Assembly (NCBI RefSeq): GCF_900114495.1
Contig: NZ_FOZI01000004.1
Coordinates: 372,001 to 436,000 of the forward strand
Direction of reading: 5' to 3'
Source of the DNA: Dyella sp. OK004
GTDB lineage: Bacteria; Pseudomonadota; Gammaproteobacteria; Xanthomonadales; Rhodanobacteraceae
DNA length: 64,000 nucleotides
Shown: positions 31,236-40,039 of the stretch, one piece after another
Position numbering within the stretch: the first letter of the stretch is position 1
How the letters are laid out: each line of letters opens with the position of its first letter
Notes under the pieces: generated by a model
What the model was told of the DNA's origin: nothing
Seen by the model: the letters and a program-made list of their open reading frames with translations, nothing else
The model's database searches: none
Translations under genes and position numbers: made by a program

Positions 31236-31351
31236 TCCCCCTGCTTGCAGGGGGAGGCTGGGAGGGGGTGAGCTCTTGCGATGAGCGCCACGATAGGTGA
31301 GGGGCTTGACCCCACCCCAGCCCTCCCCTGCTGCACGCAGGGGAGGGAGTT
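31236..31351. repeat. Pair of inverted REP-like palindromes
   Basis: Two hairpins, TCCCCCTGCTTGCAGGGGGA and CCCTCCCCTGC...GCAGGGGAGGG, face each other. Each carries a CTGGGGTGG/CTGGGAGGGGTG-type tail, so the whole gap between dsbD and the TlpA gene is a head-to-head doublet. The tail matches that of the palindromes ending both composite repeats at 14195 and 19968. Confidence 0.7.
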
Positions 31352-31379
31352 GGCTGTTGCGGGCTCGTGCAGTGATTCC

Positions 31380-33584
31380 TCACCGCGCGGCCTCGGTCAG
31401 CGCCTGCTCCACCAGCGAGGATGTCAGCACCGTGGGCAGCTGACGACCTTCCTCGCCGTTCTTCGGGAACACCACATAAAGCGGTACGCCGGGTGTGTGG
31501 TACTGCTGCAGGAAGGCCGTGATGGCGGGGTCTTCGTTGGTCCAGTCGCCTTTCATGTACACAGCGCCGGTCTGCTTGAGCAGAGCGCGAAAAGCGTCGG
31601 TGCTGAGCACGGTGTGCTCATTAGCCTTGCAGGTGATGCACCAGTCGGCGGTCATATCGACGAACACCGGCGTGCCAGCCTTGCGCAGCTCGGCCAGTTT
31701 TTCCGGGGTGAACGCCACTACGCCTTCGGTCGAGGCGGTGGCGCTGGCGACCGCGGCCGGCATCTTCGCCAGGTAATACAGCGGAGCGAGCGCCAGCAGC
31801 GCCAGCACCAACACCAGGCCGCGTGCGAAGCCGCCGCGAGAGCGGCTGCGCTCGAACCACCACAGCGTCATCGCCACCATCACCGCGGCCACCAGCAGCA
31901 AACCCACCGCATCGGCACCGCGTTGGTTGGCCAGCACCCAGGCCAGCCACGCCGCCGCCAGATACATCGGGAAGGCCAGCACCTGTTTGAGCGTTTCCAT
32001 CCAGGCTCCGGGGCGCGGCAGCAGGCGCGCCAGCGCCGGGACGAAACCCACTGCAAGGAACGGCAGCGCCAGGCCCAGGCCCAGTGCAACGAAGACCAGC
32101 AGCGCATGCAGGGTCGGCGCGGCAAAGGCGTAGGCCAGCGCCGTGCCCATGAACGGCGCGGTGCACGGACTCGCCACCACCACCGCCAGCACGCCAGTGA
32201 AGAAGTCGCCGGCAAGACCCGAACGATTGGCCAGCGCGCTGCCGGTATTGCCCAGCGAAGCGCCGAACTGCACCACGCCCGACATCGACAGCGCGACCGC
32301 CAGCATGATCAGCGACAGTACGGCCACCACTATCGGTTTCTGCAGCTGGGTGCCCCACGCCGCCTTCAACGAGATGATCAGCAGGCCCAGCGCGACGAAG
32401 CTCAGCAGCACACCTGCGGTATAGGCCAGGGCGTGATTGCGGCGGCGCGTGGGATTCTCGCCGCTCTCGATCAGCCCGACCGCCTTGATCGACAGTACCG
32501 GCAGCACGCACGGCATCAGGTTGAGTACGAGGCCGCCGCCCAGCGCGAGCAGCAGCGCGGACCACAGCGTGGCACCGAGTGCGTTCTTTGCATTGGCCGG
32601 AGGCATTTCAGGTGCCGGACCCGCCACAGCTTCGCCGGTCGCGGTACCGCCACCGACAAGGTCGATGTTCACCGCGCGGGTCATCAGCGGATAGCACACG
32701 CCACCGTCCTGACAACCCTGGTAGCTCGCTTCCAGTTCGACCTGCTTGCGCTGCCCGACATCACCATCGATGGCAACCGGCAGCTCGACCTGGTCGAAGT
32801 AGACGGTGACGTTGCCGAAATGCGGATCCTGCTTGGCTACGCCTTCCGGCCACTGCGGCTTGCCGAGGGTCAGGCCTTCAGCGTTCTTCAGGTGCAGCGC
32901 AGTCTGGTCGCGATAGAGGTAGTAGCCCTTGGGCATGGTCCAGCGCAGCAGCAGCTGATTCGGCGAGCGGGCAAGCGCTTCAAAGCGGAACGCCTGCTCG
33001 GCGGGCAGCGGCACCGCATCCATGCCAGCGCTGGATGCGCCAGGTGATGACTGGCCACTGAGCTGGTTGAGCGCGGCGCCCAGGGTCTGCGGTGTTTCGG
33101 TGGCAGCCGTGGGCGCACCGGCCGGCAACGGCAGGTCGAGCTGCTCGGTATGCGGCGGGTAGCAGATCTTCGGCTCGACCTCGTGGCAGCCCTGATAGCG
33201 CACCGCCAGCTTCAGCCGCTGCGTGCCCGGCGCCACGGTATAGGGTAGGGTGGCGTCGACGCCGTGGTGATAGGTCTCCACGTCACCGAGATATTCGTCG
33301 TGATGCTTCTCGCCGTCGGGCAACTGCGCTTCGCCGAGTGTTACGCCCTCACCGGCCTTGAAGTTCATGCGGCCGCGGTAGAGGTAGTAGTCGGGTGCGA
33401 TGGTCCAGTGCAGCTTCAACACGCCCGGCGTGGAGGTGTCGGTGCTGAGTTTGTACGCTTCGGTGACCGGCAGCAGGCCATCGTCGCCATCCGCATTCTG
33501 GGCAAATGCAGTGGCGCTGCCCAGCAGCAGGCCGAGCAAGGTCAGCAGCAACACGGCCCAGTGGGCAGGTGAGTTCAAACGCAT
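31380..33584 (-). CDS. dsbD: Thiol:disulfide interchange protein DsbD with duplicated N-terminal domain
   Basis: 734-residue inner-membrane reductant conduit from cytosolic thioredoxin to the periplasm. After a signal peptide there are two successive DsbD-alpha-like domains, each with a Cys pair (YQGCHEVEPKICYPP and YQGCQDGGVCYPL). Then comes an eight-helix core with the redox pair (LMPCVLPVLS and VASPCTAPFMG), and a C-terminal thioredoxin domain with DWCITC. Classical DsbD has only one alpha domain. ATG 33584 has GGAG 6 bases upstream. It is followed by a TlpA-like gene. Confidence 0.93.
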   Translation of the reverse strand: MRLNSPAHWAVLLLTLLGLLLGSATAFAQNADGDDGLLPVTEAYKLSTDTSTPGVLKLHWTIAPDYYLYRGRMNFKAGEGVTLGEAQLPDGEKHHDEYLGDVETYHHGVDATLPYTVAPGTQRLKLAVRYQGCHEVEPKICYPPHTEQLDLPLPAGAPTAATETPQTLGAALNQLSGQSSPGASSAGMDAVPLPAEQAFRFEALARSPNQLLLRWTMPKGYYLYRDQTALHLKNAEGLTLGKPQWPEGVAKQDPHFGNVTVYFDQVELPVAIDGDVGQRKQVELEASYQGCQDGGVCYPLMTRAVNIDLVGGGTATGEAVAGPAPEMPPANAKNALGATLWSALLLALGGGLVLNLMPCVLPVLSIKAVGLIESGENPTRRRNHALAYTAGVLLSFVALGLLIISLKAAWGTQLQKPIVVAVLSLIMLAVALSMSGVVQFGASLGNTGSALANRSGLAGDFFTGVLAVVVASPCTAPFMGTALAYAFAAPTLHALLVFVALGLGLALPFLAVGFVPALARLLPRPGAWMETLKQVLAFPMYLAAAWLAWVLANQRGADAVGLLLVAAVMVAMTLWWFERSRSRGGFARGLVLVLALLALAPLYYLAKMPAAVASATASTEGVVAFTPEKLAELRKAGTPVFVDMTADWCITCKANEHTVLSTDAFRALLKQTGAVYMKGDWTNEDPAITAFLQQYHTPGVPLYVVFPKNGEEGRQLPTVLTSSLVEQALTEAAR

Positions 33585-33663
33585 GACAACTCCAGCATGG
33601 GGGCTCACGCCGCGGCGCGAGCATCATCAAGGGATTATGGCGCAGCTTGGGCAGGCGTCTGCG

Positions 33664-33689
33664 TCGAACAGGCTCTTAAGCCTGTTCGA
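33664..33689. other. Perfect 11-bp hairpin across a stop codon
   Basis: TCGAACAGGCT and AGCCTGTTCGA pair perfectly around a 4-base loop (CTTA) holding the stop codon of the EamA gene (minus strand). It lacks a T-run. The arm AGAGCCTGTT is the same motif that begins the 10725 element. Confidence 0.5.
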
Positions 33690-34587
33690 AGGCCGCCGCT
33701 TCGGGGTTACCTGTGGGCTTGCGCGGGCGGATCAGCCCGGTGGTCAGCGCCACACCGAGCAGGATCACTGCGCAGCCGCCGGCCATGGCGAGCGTCACCG
33801 ACTCGTGCAGGAAGAGCAGCCCCCACAGCACGCCGAACACCGGGATCAGGTACAGCACGGCTAGGGTCTGCGTTGAGCCGATGCGCGCCATCAGCCGGTA
33901 GAACAGCACGTAGGCCAGCGAGGTGCAGGCTGCGGCGAGTCCAAACATGGCGAGCCACGCCGGCACGCCCGGCATCTTTGCCGGCCACAGCCACACCGTG
34001 AAGGGCAGCAGCGCCGCGGCGGCCACGATCTGGCTGCCGACCGCCACCGTCAGCGGCGATACGGTGCGTACCCGCCGCTGGCTGTAGTGCGCGCCGAAGG
34101 TGTAGCAGACATTGGCGCCGACACAGGCGGCCAGCGCCCAGCCGGTCCCGCTGCCACCGCCGAAGCCGGCGCTGCCGGCGATCAGCCAGACCACGCCGGT
34201 CAGGCCGATCACCAGTCCGCTGGCGCGTGTGGCGTTGAGCTTCTCGCCCAGCCACAACCAGCCGGAGGCTGCCACCAGCAGGGGAGCAATGGCATCAGAG
34301 ATCGCCGAGACGCCGGCCGGCAGGCTTTGCGCCGCGTACGAAAACAACGCGAACGGCAACGCCGAGTTGGCAAGGCCGACGATGGTGATGGAGCGCCAAT
34401 GCTTGCGCATCTCTGCCAGCCGTTCGCGCGAAGCCAGCAACGGCAGGAAGCAGATCGCCGCGCCGATCGCGCGCATGCCGGCCAGCGCCATACTGCCGAA
34501 CTGATCGGCACCCATGCGCATGAACAGGAACGACGCGCCCCACAAAGCACCCAGCAACAACAGCGCGGCGATGTCGGATTTCTTCAC
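33676..34587 (-). CDS. EamA-family (DMT) transporter
   Basis: 303-residue inner-membrane protein with ten helices in two EamA repeats (LLLLGALWGASFLFMRMG near the start and LAYVLFYRLMARIGSTQTLAV later). Such proteins export amino acids, nucleosides or drugs. The substrate is unknown. It starts with GTG 34587. It follows the GST and dehalogenase genes on the same strand after a 96-bp gap that contains a short tandem duplication, so co-transcription is plausible but not certain. Confidence 0.88.
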   Translation of the reverse strand: MKKSDIAALLLLGALWGASFLFMRMGADQFGSMALAGMRAIGAAICFLPLLASRERLAEMRKHWRSITIVGLANSALPFALFSYAAQSLPAGVSAISDAIAPLLVAASGWLWLGEKLNATRASGLVIGLTGVVWLIAGSAGFGGGSGTGWALAACVGANVCYTFGAHYSQRRVRTVSPLTVAVGSQIVAAAALLPFTVWLWPAKMPGVPAWLAMFGLAAACTSLAYVLFYRLMARIGSTQTLAVLYLIPVFGVLWGLLFLHESVTLAMAGGCAVILLGVALTTGLIRPRKPTGNPEAAAFEQA

Positions 34588-34621
34588 GGCGATGGACTCA
34601 TGATGGCGATGGACTCATGGA
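34588..34621. repeat. 17-bp tandem duplication
   Basis: GGCGATGGACTCATGAT is repeated with two changes directly upstream of the EamA GTG start. A third partial copy follows. It is a local slippage product in the leader and could change spacing of any ribosome site. Confidence 0.6.
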
Positions 34622-34683
34622 AGATGGCGATGACGCTAAAACAAGGCAGTACCAGAACCTGTCAGTAGTCGTGCTGGCGATGC

Positions 34684-35388
34684 TCAGGAAGCAGCAGGAC
34701 TTGCGCTCTGGCCGAACAGCACCTGTCGCTCTTCATCGGAAAGACTCTGCTTGGGCGCATACGCGTTCTCCACGCCCTCATAGGTGCGCTGCGTGGCGGG
34801 ACGTGCCGACATCGCCACGAACCAGCGCTCCAAGTGCGGGAAGTCGGACAGCGTCTGGCCATGCGCCTGGTGCGGCACGATCCAGGGGTAGCAGGCGATG
34901 TCGGCGATCGAGAATTCGCCCGCGATGAACTCGCGATCCGCCAGCTGCCGGTCGAGCACGCCGTACAAGCGACTGGTTTCGCGGGTATAGCGGTCGATCG
35001 CGTAGGGCACTTTCTCCGGCGCGTAGACGTTGAAGTGACCGATCTGGCCAGCCATCGGTCCGAGTCCGGCCATCTGCCAGAACAACCACTGCAGCACTTC
35101 GGTGCGACCGTGAATCTCGGTCGGAATCAAGCGGCCGATCTTCTCCGCCAGATAAAGCAGGATCGCGCCGGACTCGAACATCACCACCGGCGCGCCGCCG
35201 CCAACAGGCGCGTGGTCGACAATGGCCGGAATCTTGTTGTTCGGCGAGATGGCGAGGAATTCCGGGTTGAACTGCTCGCCCTTGCTCAGGCTGACCAGGA
35301 ACACGCGGTACGGCAGCTGCGCTTCTTCAAGGAAAAGTTTGGCTTTGAGGCCGTTGGGTGTGGCGGCGAAATACAGGTCGATCATCAT
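34684..35388 (-). CDS. GST-like protein, Nu/YghU-type
   Basis: 234-residue [23 protein letters not shown] contains the Thr-Pro-Asn start of Nu-class enzymes such as YfcG, which bind two glutathiones and act as disulfide-bond oxidoreductases. [13 protein letters not shown] is the glutathione-site Glu-Ser-Gly. A helical C-terminal domain has [11 protein letters not shown]. The start overlaps the dehalogenase stop by 4 bases (ATGA), so the pair is one translational unit. A joint role in handling a halogenated or electrophilic compound is inference. Confidence 0.88.
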   Translation of the reverse strand: MMIDLYFAATPNGLKAKLFLEEAQLPYRVFLVSLSKGEQFNPEFLAISPNNKIPAIVDHAPVGGGAPVVMFESGAILLYLAEKIGRLIPTEIHGRTEVLQWLFWQMAGLGPMAGQIGHFNVYAPEKVPYAIDRYTRETSRLYGVLDRQLADREFIAGEFSIADIACYPWIVPHQAHGQTLSDFPHLERWFVAMSARPATQRTYEGVENAYAPKQSLSDEERQVLFGQSASPAAS

Positions 35389-36302
35389 GCAGCTCCCATC
35401 ATGGCGGTGTTCGAGGCGGCGCGAACCCCGGCGACGAACTGCCGCAGGGCCAGGCCTATTTCGAAGGGCGCATCTTCCTGGATGTAATGGATGCCGGGAA
35501 CCGTGACTTCATGCTGATTCGGCCAAGTGCGACAGAACGCACGGGCGCGGCCGGTAAGGACGGCGCCTGGCTCCGCCGAGATAAACAGTTTTGGCAGCGA
35601 TGACTGCGCCATCCATTGGCCGTACTGCTCGACGGCGGTCACCACGTCGGCCGGCTCGCCCTCGATCGGCAACTCGCGCGGCCAGACCAGCGTAGGCAGG
35701 CGCGACTCGGACGTGGCGAATGGCGCGCGATAGGCCGCCATGTCCTCGCCGTGCATCGGGCGCAGGATGCTCTTGGGCAGTACCGTTTCGATGAAGAAGT
35801 TCTGTTCCATCACCATTGCATCGCCCGCGGTCGAGCGCAGAGCGCGGAACATAAGATCGCGGCCGGCTGGGAAATCGCTCCAGAGGCGAGGCTGCACGAT
35901 CGCTTCCATATAGGCGATGGCCTGGATCTGTTGCGGGAAGCGGCGGGTGCGGTGGAAGCCCAGCGCAGAGCCCCAGTCGTGCAATACCAGCACCACGTTG
36001 CTCTGCAGTCCCAGCGCGTCGAACCAGGCATCCAGGTAGCTCGAATGATCGGCGAAACGGTAGCTGCCTGTCGGCGACGGCACGGAACGGCCCATGCCGA
36101 CCAGGTCCGGTGCCAGGCAGCGCCCCAGGCCGGAGAGGGCGGGAATGATGTTCCGCCACAGGTAGGACGAGGTGGGGTTGCCGTGCAGGAACACGATGGG
36201 GTCGCCCCGGCCTACGTCGACGTAGCTGATTTCGCTGTCCAGCACGCGCACGCGGCGGCGCGGATGGGGATCGTGGCTCGGGATGCTGGCTGGCTGTGGC
36301 AT
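35385..36302 (-). CDS. Haloalkane dehalogenase, HLD-II type
   Basis: 305-residue alpha/beta hydrolase that cleaves carbon-halogen bonds hydrolytically. The full HLD-II signature is present: oxyanion/halide Asn in [12 protein letters not shown] (N42), nucleophile D109 and halide-binding W110 in LVLHDWGS, acid E133 in YMEAIVQP and base H272 in GIHYIQED, at positions nearly equal to LinB (D108, E132, H272). It is divergent from a MocR regulator and translationally coupled to a GST. No signal peptide is seen, so it is cytosolic. The natural substrate is unknown. Confidence 0.9.
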   Translation of the reverse strand: MPQPASIPSHDPHPRRRVRVLDSEISYVDVGRGDPIVFLHGNPTSSYLWRNIIPALSGLGRCLAPDLVGMGRSVPSPTGSYRFADHSSYLDAWFDALGLQSNVVLVLHDWGSALGFHRTRRFPQQIQAIAYMEAIVQPRLWSDFPAGRDLMFRALRSTAGDAMVMEQNFFIETVLPKSILRPMHGEDMAAYRAPFATSESRLPTLVWPRELPIEGEPADVVTAVEQYGQWMAQSSLPKLFISAEPGAVLTGRARAFCRTWPNQHEVTVPGIHYIQEDAPFEIGLALRQFVAGVRAASNTAMMGAA

Positions 36303-36372
36303 GGCGCGGGACTCGTTCCGTTTGGAATGCGCACAGCCTAGGTATCGCGATGGTCTGGCAAAAGAACCACAA

Positions 36373-36390
36373 TAGGGTAATTATTAGGGT
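36373..36390. promoter_or_regulatory. Candidate MocR operator (direct repeat)
   Basis: TAGGGT at 36373-36378 is repeated at 36385-36390, a 12-bp period in AT-rich DNA between the divergent dehalogenase and regulator genes. MocR-type regulators are known to bind direct repeats, so this is the best operator candidate here. Confidence 0.45.
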
Positions 36391-36416
36391 CCACTTATTT
36401 GCCGGCGTTGATCGTG

Positions 36417-37868
36417 ATGGAGCACCCGTTCGAGTTTCCGCTGGACCTGCCTGCCCGTGGTTCGCGTCAACGCTTGAGTGCCCTGCACGGTCAGTTGCGC
36501 GCGGCGATCCTCGACGGACGCCTGAAAGCAGGACTGCGCCTGCCTGCGACCCGCGAGCTGGCGCAAGCACTCAAGCTTTCCCGCAATACGGTGGTAGCTG
36601 CTTACGACTTGCTGTTGAGCGAGGGTTACGTGGTGGCGCGTCGGGGGGCGGGCAACTTCGTCGCCGATCTGCTGGCGCGGCGTGGCGCGCATCGCGCGAG
36701 TGCGGCGGAGCAGGGCGGGGATCGCCGACTGGCACCCTACTGGCGTTCGATGAAGCTGCCAGCGGTGCCAATGCAGGTGGGCTCCTATACGCATGACTTC
36801 CGCGTCGGCGTACCGGACAACACGCAGTTTCCGTTTGAGGTGTGGCGGCGCCTGTCAGCCCGCGCATTGCGCGGCGTGTCTAAGTCGCCGCCGCTTTATG
36901 GTCAGTCACAAGGCCGGCCGGCATTACGCGAGGCGATCGCACGGCATGTGTCGTTCGCCCGCGCGGTGGCTTGCGAACCGGATGACGTTGTTGTCACCAG
37001 CGGTGCCCAGCAGGCGTTTGATCTGCTGGCGCGCGTGCTGGTGGCGCCTGGCAAGACGGTGGTCGCCGTGGAGGATCCGGGCTATCCGCCGCTGCGCGCA
37101 GCGTTTGCCGCGGCGGGCGCCAAGGTGGTGCCGGTGCCGGTCGATGCCGAAGGTTTGGTGGTGGAGCAACTGCCGGCGGATGCACGGGTGATCTATGTGA
37201 CGCCATCGCACCAGTTTCCGCTGGGCATGTCGATGTCGCCCCGGCGACGAGCAGAACTGCTGTCGTTCGCTGCCGCCAGGCACGCCGTGGTGATCGAGGA
37301 TGACTATGACGGCGAATTCCGCTACGGCGGACGTCCCTTGGATGCCTTGCAGACGCTCGATCGCGACGGTTCGGTTTGTTATGTGGGTACCTTCTCCAAA
37401 TGCCTGTTTCCGTCGCTGCGGCTCGGTTATCTGGTGACGCCGCCCTGGTTGCGCGCGGCCCTGGCCTCGGCCAAGGAGTTGACCGACTGGCATTGCGACG
37501 TGGCGGCGCAGGACACGCTAGCCACCTTTATCGCGGAAGGCCATCTCGTGCGCCATGTGCGCAAGATGCGCCATGTCTATGCGGCGCGGCGCGAGGCTTT
37601 GCTCAAAGCGTTGGAAAGCTATGGCGAGGGGCGTCTTCAGGCTTGGTCGTCGGACGCCGGCCTGCACTTGGCGGCGCGTTTGCCCCGCGCGGTAAAAGCG
37701 GGCGCCTTGATCGAGCGCGCCGCGGAGCAGCGCATCCGTCTGGAAGGGTTGAGCGGCTACGCACTGAATCGTCCCGCGCCAAATGGCCTGGTATTCGGCT
37801 ACGGCATGATCGAGGCCGAACGCATCGGCGAAGCCATTCGGCGGGTCGCGAAGCTGCTGGAATACTGA
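36417..37868 (+). CDS. MocR/PdxR-type GntR-aminotransferase regulator
   Basis: 483-residue regulator. An N-terminal GntR winged helix (about 15-85; LPATRELAQALKLSRNTVVA) is joined to a class-I aminotransferase domain that senses PLP. The PLP-lysine is in the segment YVGTFSKCLFPSLRLGY, and the PLP-contacting DDYDGEFRY motif is present. I use ATG 36417. A TTG at 36399 is also in frame. It is divergent from the dehalogenase-GST operon, which it most likely controls. That target is unusual for the family. Confidence 0.9.
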   Translation: MEHPFEFPLDLPARGSRQRLSALHGQLRAAILDGRLKAGLRLPATRELAQALKLSRNTVVAAYDLLLSEGYVVARRGAGNFVADLLARRGAHRASAAEQGGDRRLAPYWRSMKLPAVPMQVGSYTHDFRVGVPDNTQFPFEVWRRLSARALRGVSKSPPLYGQSQGRPALREAIARHVSFARAVACEPDDVVVTSGAQQAFDLLARVLVAPGKTVVAVEDPGYPPLRAAFAAAGAKVVPVPVDAEGLVVEQLPADARVIYVTPSHQFPLGMSMSPRRRAELLSFAAARHAVVIEDDYDGEFRYGGRPLDALQTLDRDGSVCYVGTFSKCLFPSLRLGYLVTPPWLRAALASAKELTDWHCDVAAQDTLATFIAEGHLVRHVRKMRHVYAARREALLKALESYGEGRLQAWSSDAGLHLAARLPRAVKAGALIERAAEQRIRLEGLSGYALNRPAPNGLVFGYGMIEAERIGEAIRRVAKLLEY

Positions 37869-37960
37869 GGCGTGGTTCCATCAAATTGTCGAAAGGTGGC
37901 TCTTATGGCGCGGGCCGGTCGGCGCGAGGATGCTCGCCTCTCCCTTGCACCGAGTCAGCC

Positions 37961-38980
37961 ATGCGTCGCCTTCTTGCTTTAGTCCTCGCACTCTCTTTTA
38001 TGCTGCTCGCCACGCCGCTGTGGGCGCAGTCGGGCCAGCAACGCGCCGAAGCAGCCGGGCACAGCCTGATCGGCACGCCGGCGCCACGGCTGAAGCTCAA
38101 GACCATCGATGGCCAGACCATCGATCTGGCCAGCCTGTACGGCAAGAAAGCCGTCTACCTGAAGTTCTGGGCTACCTGGTGCGTGCCATGCCGCGAGCAG
38201 ATGCCGCACCTGGAACGCACGTTCGAACAGGCCGGGCCGGATCTTGCGGTGATCGCGATCGACGTCGGCTTCGACGACAGCGTGGAAGAAGTACGCAAAT
38301 ACCAGCGCGCTGTGGGACTGGGCATGCCGATCGTTTTCGACGGCGACGGCTCGCTGGGCGAGGCCTTTCATCTGCGCGTGACGCCACAGCATGTGGTGAT
38401 CGGACGCGACGGACGCGTTCTCTACATCGGGCACGAAGCGAATGCCAAGCTCGATGCGGCGCTGCTGGCGGCGCGCAGCGCGACTCCCACCGCCATCGCG
38501 CAGGCTGCGCAGCCACCGAAGGATGAGCCGCACTACGACGTTGGCGATAGCGTGCCGGGCTTCACCGCGAAGACGCTCGACGGCAAGGCGTTCCCGTTGC
38601 TTGATGCAAAACGGCCGACCGTGCTGGCCTTCCTGTCGCCGTGGTGCGAGTCGTATCTCGCCACCAGTCGGCCCGGCCTGGCGCAGAGTTGCCGGGCGAT
38701 GCGTGAGCAGGTCACGGCCCTTTCGGGCAACTCGCGCGTGCGCTGGCTAGGCGTCGCTTCGGGTCTATGGGCCAGTCGCGACGATCTGGCGAAGTATCGC
38801 GATGAGCATCACATCAGCATGCCGCTGACCCTCGACGACTCCGGTGCGCTGTTCCGCCGCTTCCGCGTCACGCATGTACCGACCTTGCTGCTGCTCGATG
38901 CACAGGGACGTATCGTGCGGCGCGTAGAAGAAGCAGGCCCGTCGCTGGGCGATGCGCTGAAAACCTTGTCTGTCCGTTGA
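37961..38980 (+). CDS. Exported protein with two thioredoxin-like domains
   Basis: 339 residues. Signal peptide (about 1-22), then a TlpA-type thioredoxin domain (about 35-170) with active site WCVPC (C74, C77) and cis-Pro P142, then a second thioredoxin-like domain (about 190-335) with cis-Pro in THVPT. In the second domain the CXXC is gone and C229 and C244 are 15 residues apart. The second domain may be structural or may use a distant Cys pair. A cupin gene follows after 16 bases, so they form an operon. The partner is unknown. Confidence 0.85.
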   Translation: MRRLLALVLALSFMLLATPLWAQSGQQRAEAAGHSLIGTPAPRLKLKTIDGQTIDLASLYGKKAVYLKFWATWCVPCREQMPHLERTFEQAGPDLAVIAIDVGFDDSVEEVRKYQRAVGLGMPIVFDGDGSLGEAFHLRVTPQHVVIGRDGRVLYIGHEANAKLDAALLAARSATPTAIAQAAQPPKDEPHYDVGDSVPGFTAKTLDGKAFPLLDAKRPTVLAFLSPWCESYLATSRPGLAQSCRAMREQVTALSGNSRVRWLGVASGLWASRDDLAKYRDEHHISMPLTLDDSGALFRRFRVTHVPTLLLLDAQGRIVRRVEEAGPSLGDALKTLSVR

Positions 38981-38996
38981 TTGAAGGAACCGCACC

Positions 38997-39431
38997 ATGA
39001 TCCGTCGTGAGCTTGTGTTGTGTATGAGGTGGGTAGGTTTGCTGATCGCTGGGAGCGTCGCCGCCGTTGCATCGGCTGCCGAGGAGCATCCGCTGCTGAA
39101 GGCACCGCTGACGCAGGCGCCTGGCCGCCAGTTGATGGCGCTCACGGTGACTTATGCGTCGGGGCAGTCAACCCGCCCGCATCATCACGGGGGCGATGCC
39201 TTCGTCTATGTACTCACCGGCCACATCCGTAGCCAGGTCGAGGGCAGTCCCGAGCGCGTCTACGGTCCCGGCGAAAGCTGGTTCGAGCCCGCCGGCGCTC
39301 ACCATGTGGTGAGCGGCAACGCCAGCGCGGAACAGCCGGCCAGCATGCTGGTGGTCTTTGTTGCCAAGCCGGAGGCCGAGCTGACCGCGATGGATCAGCC
39401 GCCGCTGCCGGCCCGCACCCAGTCCAGGTAG
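38997..39431 (+). CDS. Exported cupin-domain protein
   Basis: 144-residue protein with an N-terminal hydrophobic export segment (WVGLLIAGSVAAVASAA) and one small cupin barrel. The metal ligands are visible in STRPHHHGGDAFVYVLTG and, in the second motif, FEPAGAHHVVSGN. AAGGA lies before ATG 38997. It is co-transcribed with the two-domain thioredoxin protein. Its 3' end overlaps the convergent cutA gene by 37 bases. Its ligand is unknown. Confidence 0.85.
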   Translation: MIRRELVLCMRWVGLLIAGSVAAVASAAEEHPLLKAPLTQAPGRQLMALTVTYASGQSTRPHHHGGDAFVYVLTGHIRSQVEGSPERVYGPGESWFEPAGAHHVVSGNASAEQPASMLVVFVAKPEAELTAMDQPPLPARTQSR

Positions 39432-39718
39432 GCGGTGTGGCCGTGCGCCACCGGCACGGCAATCAACTCGGGCAGTTCGTAAGGGTGCAGGGCCAGCAAC
39501 CGGGACTTGAGCGCTTCGAAACGGGCGGCCGTAGTCTTGATGAGCAGGAGTTCTTCCGTGTCCGTGGCGACCTTGCCCTGCCAGCGGTAGGTCGAAATGA
39601 CGCCGGGCAGGCGGTTCACGCAAGCTGCAAGTGATTCATCCACGAGGGTTTCCGCCAGCTTCTGGGCGCTGGCGGCATCGGGGCAGGTGCAGTAGCAGAG
39701 CAGGACCGGATCGGACAT
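39395..39718 (-). CDS. cutA: CutA divalent-cation tolerance protein
   Basis: 107-residue trimeric protein of the PII-like fold, associated with copper and divalent-metal tolerance. Family landmarks are LCYCTCPDAASAQKLAETL, CVNRLPGVISTYRWQGKV and HPYELPELIAVPV. ATG 39718 gives the usual length. The frame continues upstream into a repeat element without similarity. It overlaps the 3' end of the cupin gene on the other strand. Confidence 0.93.
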   Translation of the reverse strand: MSDPVLLCYCTCPDAASAQKLAETLVDESLAACVNRLPGVISTYRWQGKVATDTEELLLIKTTAARFEALKSRLLALHPYELPELIAVPVAHGHTAYLDWVRAGSGG

Positions 39719-39760
39719 GCCGGCCAGCCTAACGCGGCCTCGAGCCCCGCGAAACGCCTT

Positions 39761-39840
39761 GTAGGAGCCCAACCTGTGGCGACCAAGCTTTGCTCGGGCG
39801 GCTGGGTCCCGGGCCGGTCGCCCACAGGGTGGGCTCCTAC
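39761..39840. repeat. GTAGGAGCGCACCC-type palindromic repeat upstream of cutA
   Basis: Arms GTAGGAGCCCAACCTGTGGC and the inverse GTAGGAGCCCACCCTGTGGG enclose a short centre. It belongs to the same family as the elements inside polA and after the GT4 gene. Otherwise the 321-bp gap to groES contains only the groE control region. Confidence 0.8.
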
Positions 39841-39915
39841 AAAAACGGGCTGGATCGCCCTTGAAAGGCCCCTGCCACTCCCCCACTAGCTTGCTTAGTC
39901 AACGGATCGGCCCCC

Positions 39916-39943
39916 TTGCAGGGGATTGTTGCGTCGCTAGAAT
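39916..39943 (+). promoter_or_regulatory. groE sigma-70 promoter
   Basis: TTGCAG (39916-39921) and TAGAAT (39938-39943) are separated by 16 bp. The -10 box runs into the CIRCE operator, so HrcA binding would block it directly. Confidence 0.7.
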
Positions 39944-39969
39944 TGGCACTCACCCAGGTGGAGTGCTAG
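39943..39969. promoter_or_regulatory. CIRCE operator (HrcA site)
   Basis: TTGGCACTC, nine bases, GAGTGCTAG: one mismatch per arm from the CIRCE consensus TTAGCACTC-N9-GAGTGCTAA. It lies 70 bp upstream of groES and predicts HrcA repression of groESL. hrcA itself is not in the window. Confidence 0.93.
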
Positions 39970-40039
39970 CAAGCGCCAACGCGCGGCCGCTCCGGGGTCC
40001 ATTTTTGTTCAACCACCCAAACCAAGCTGGAGCCAACCC

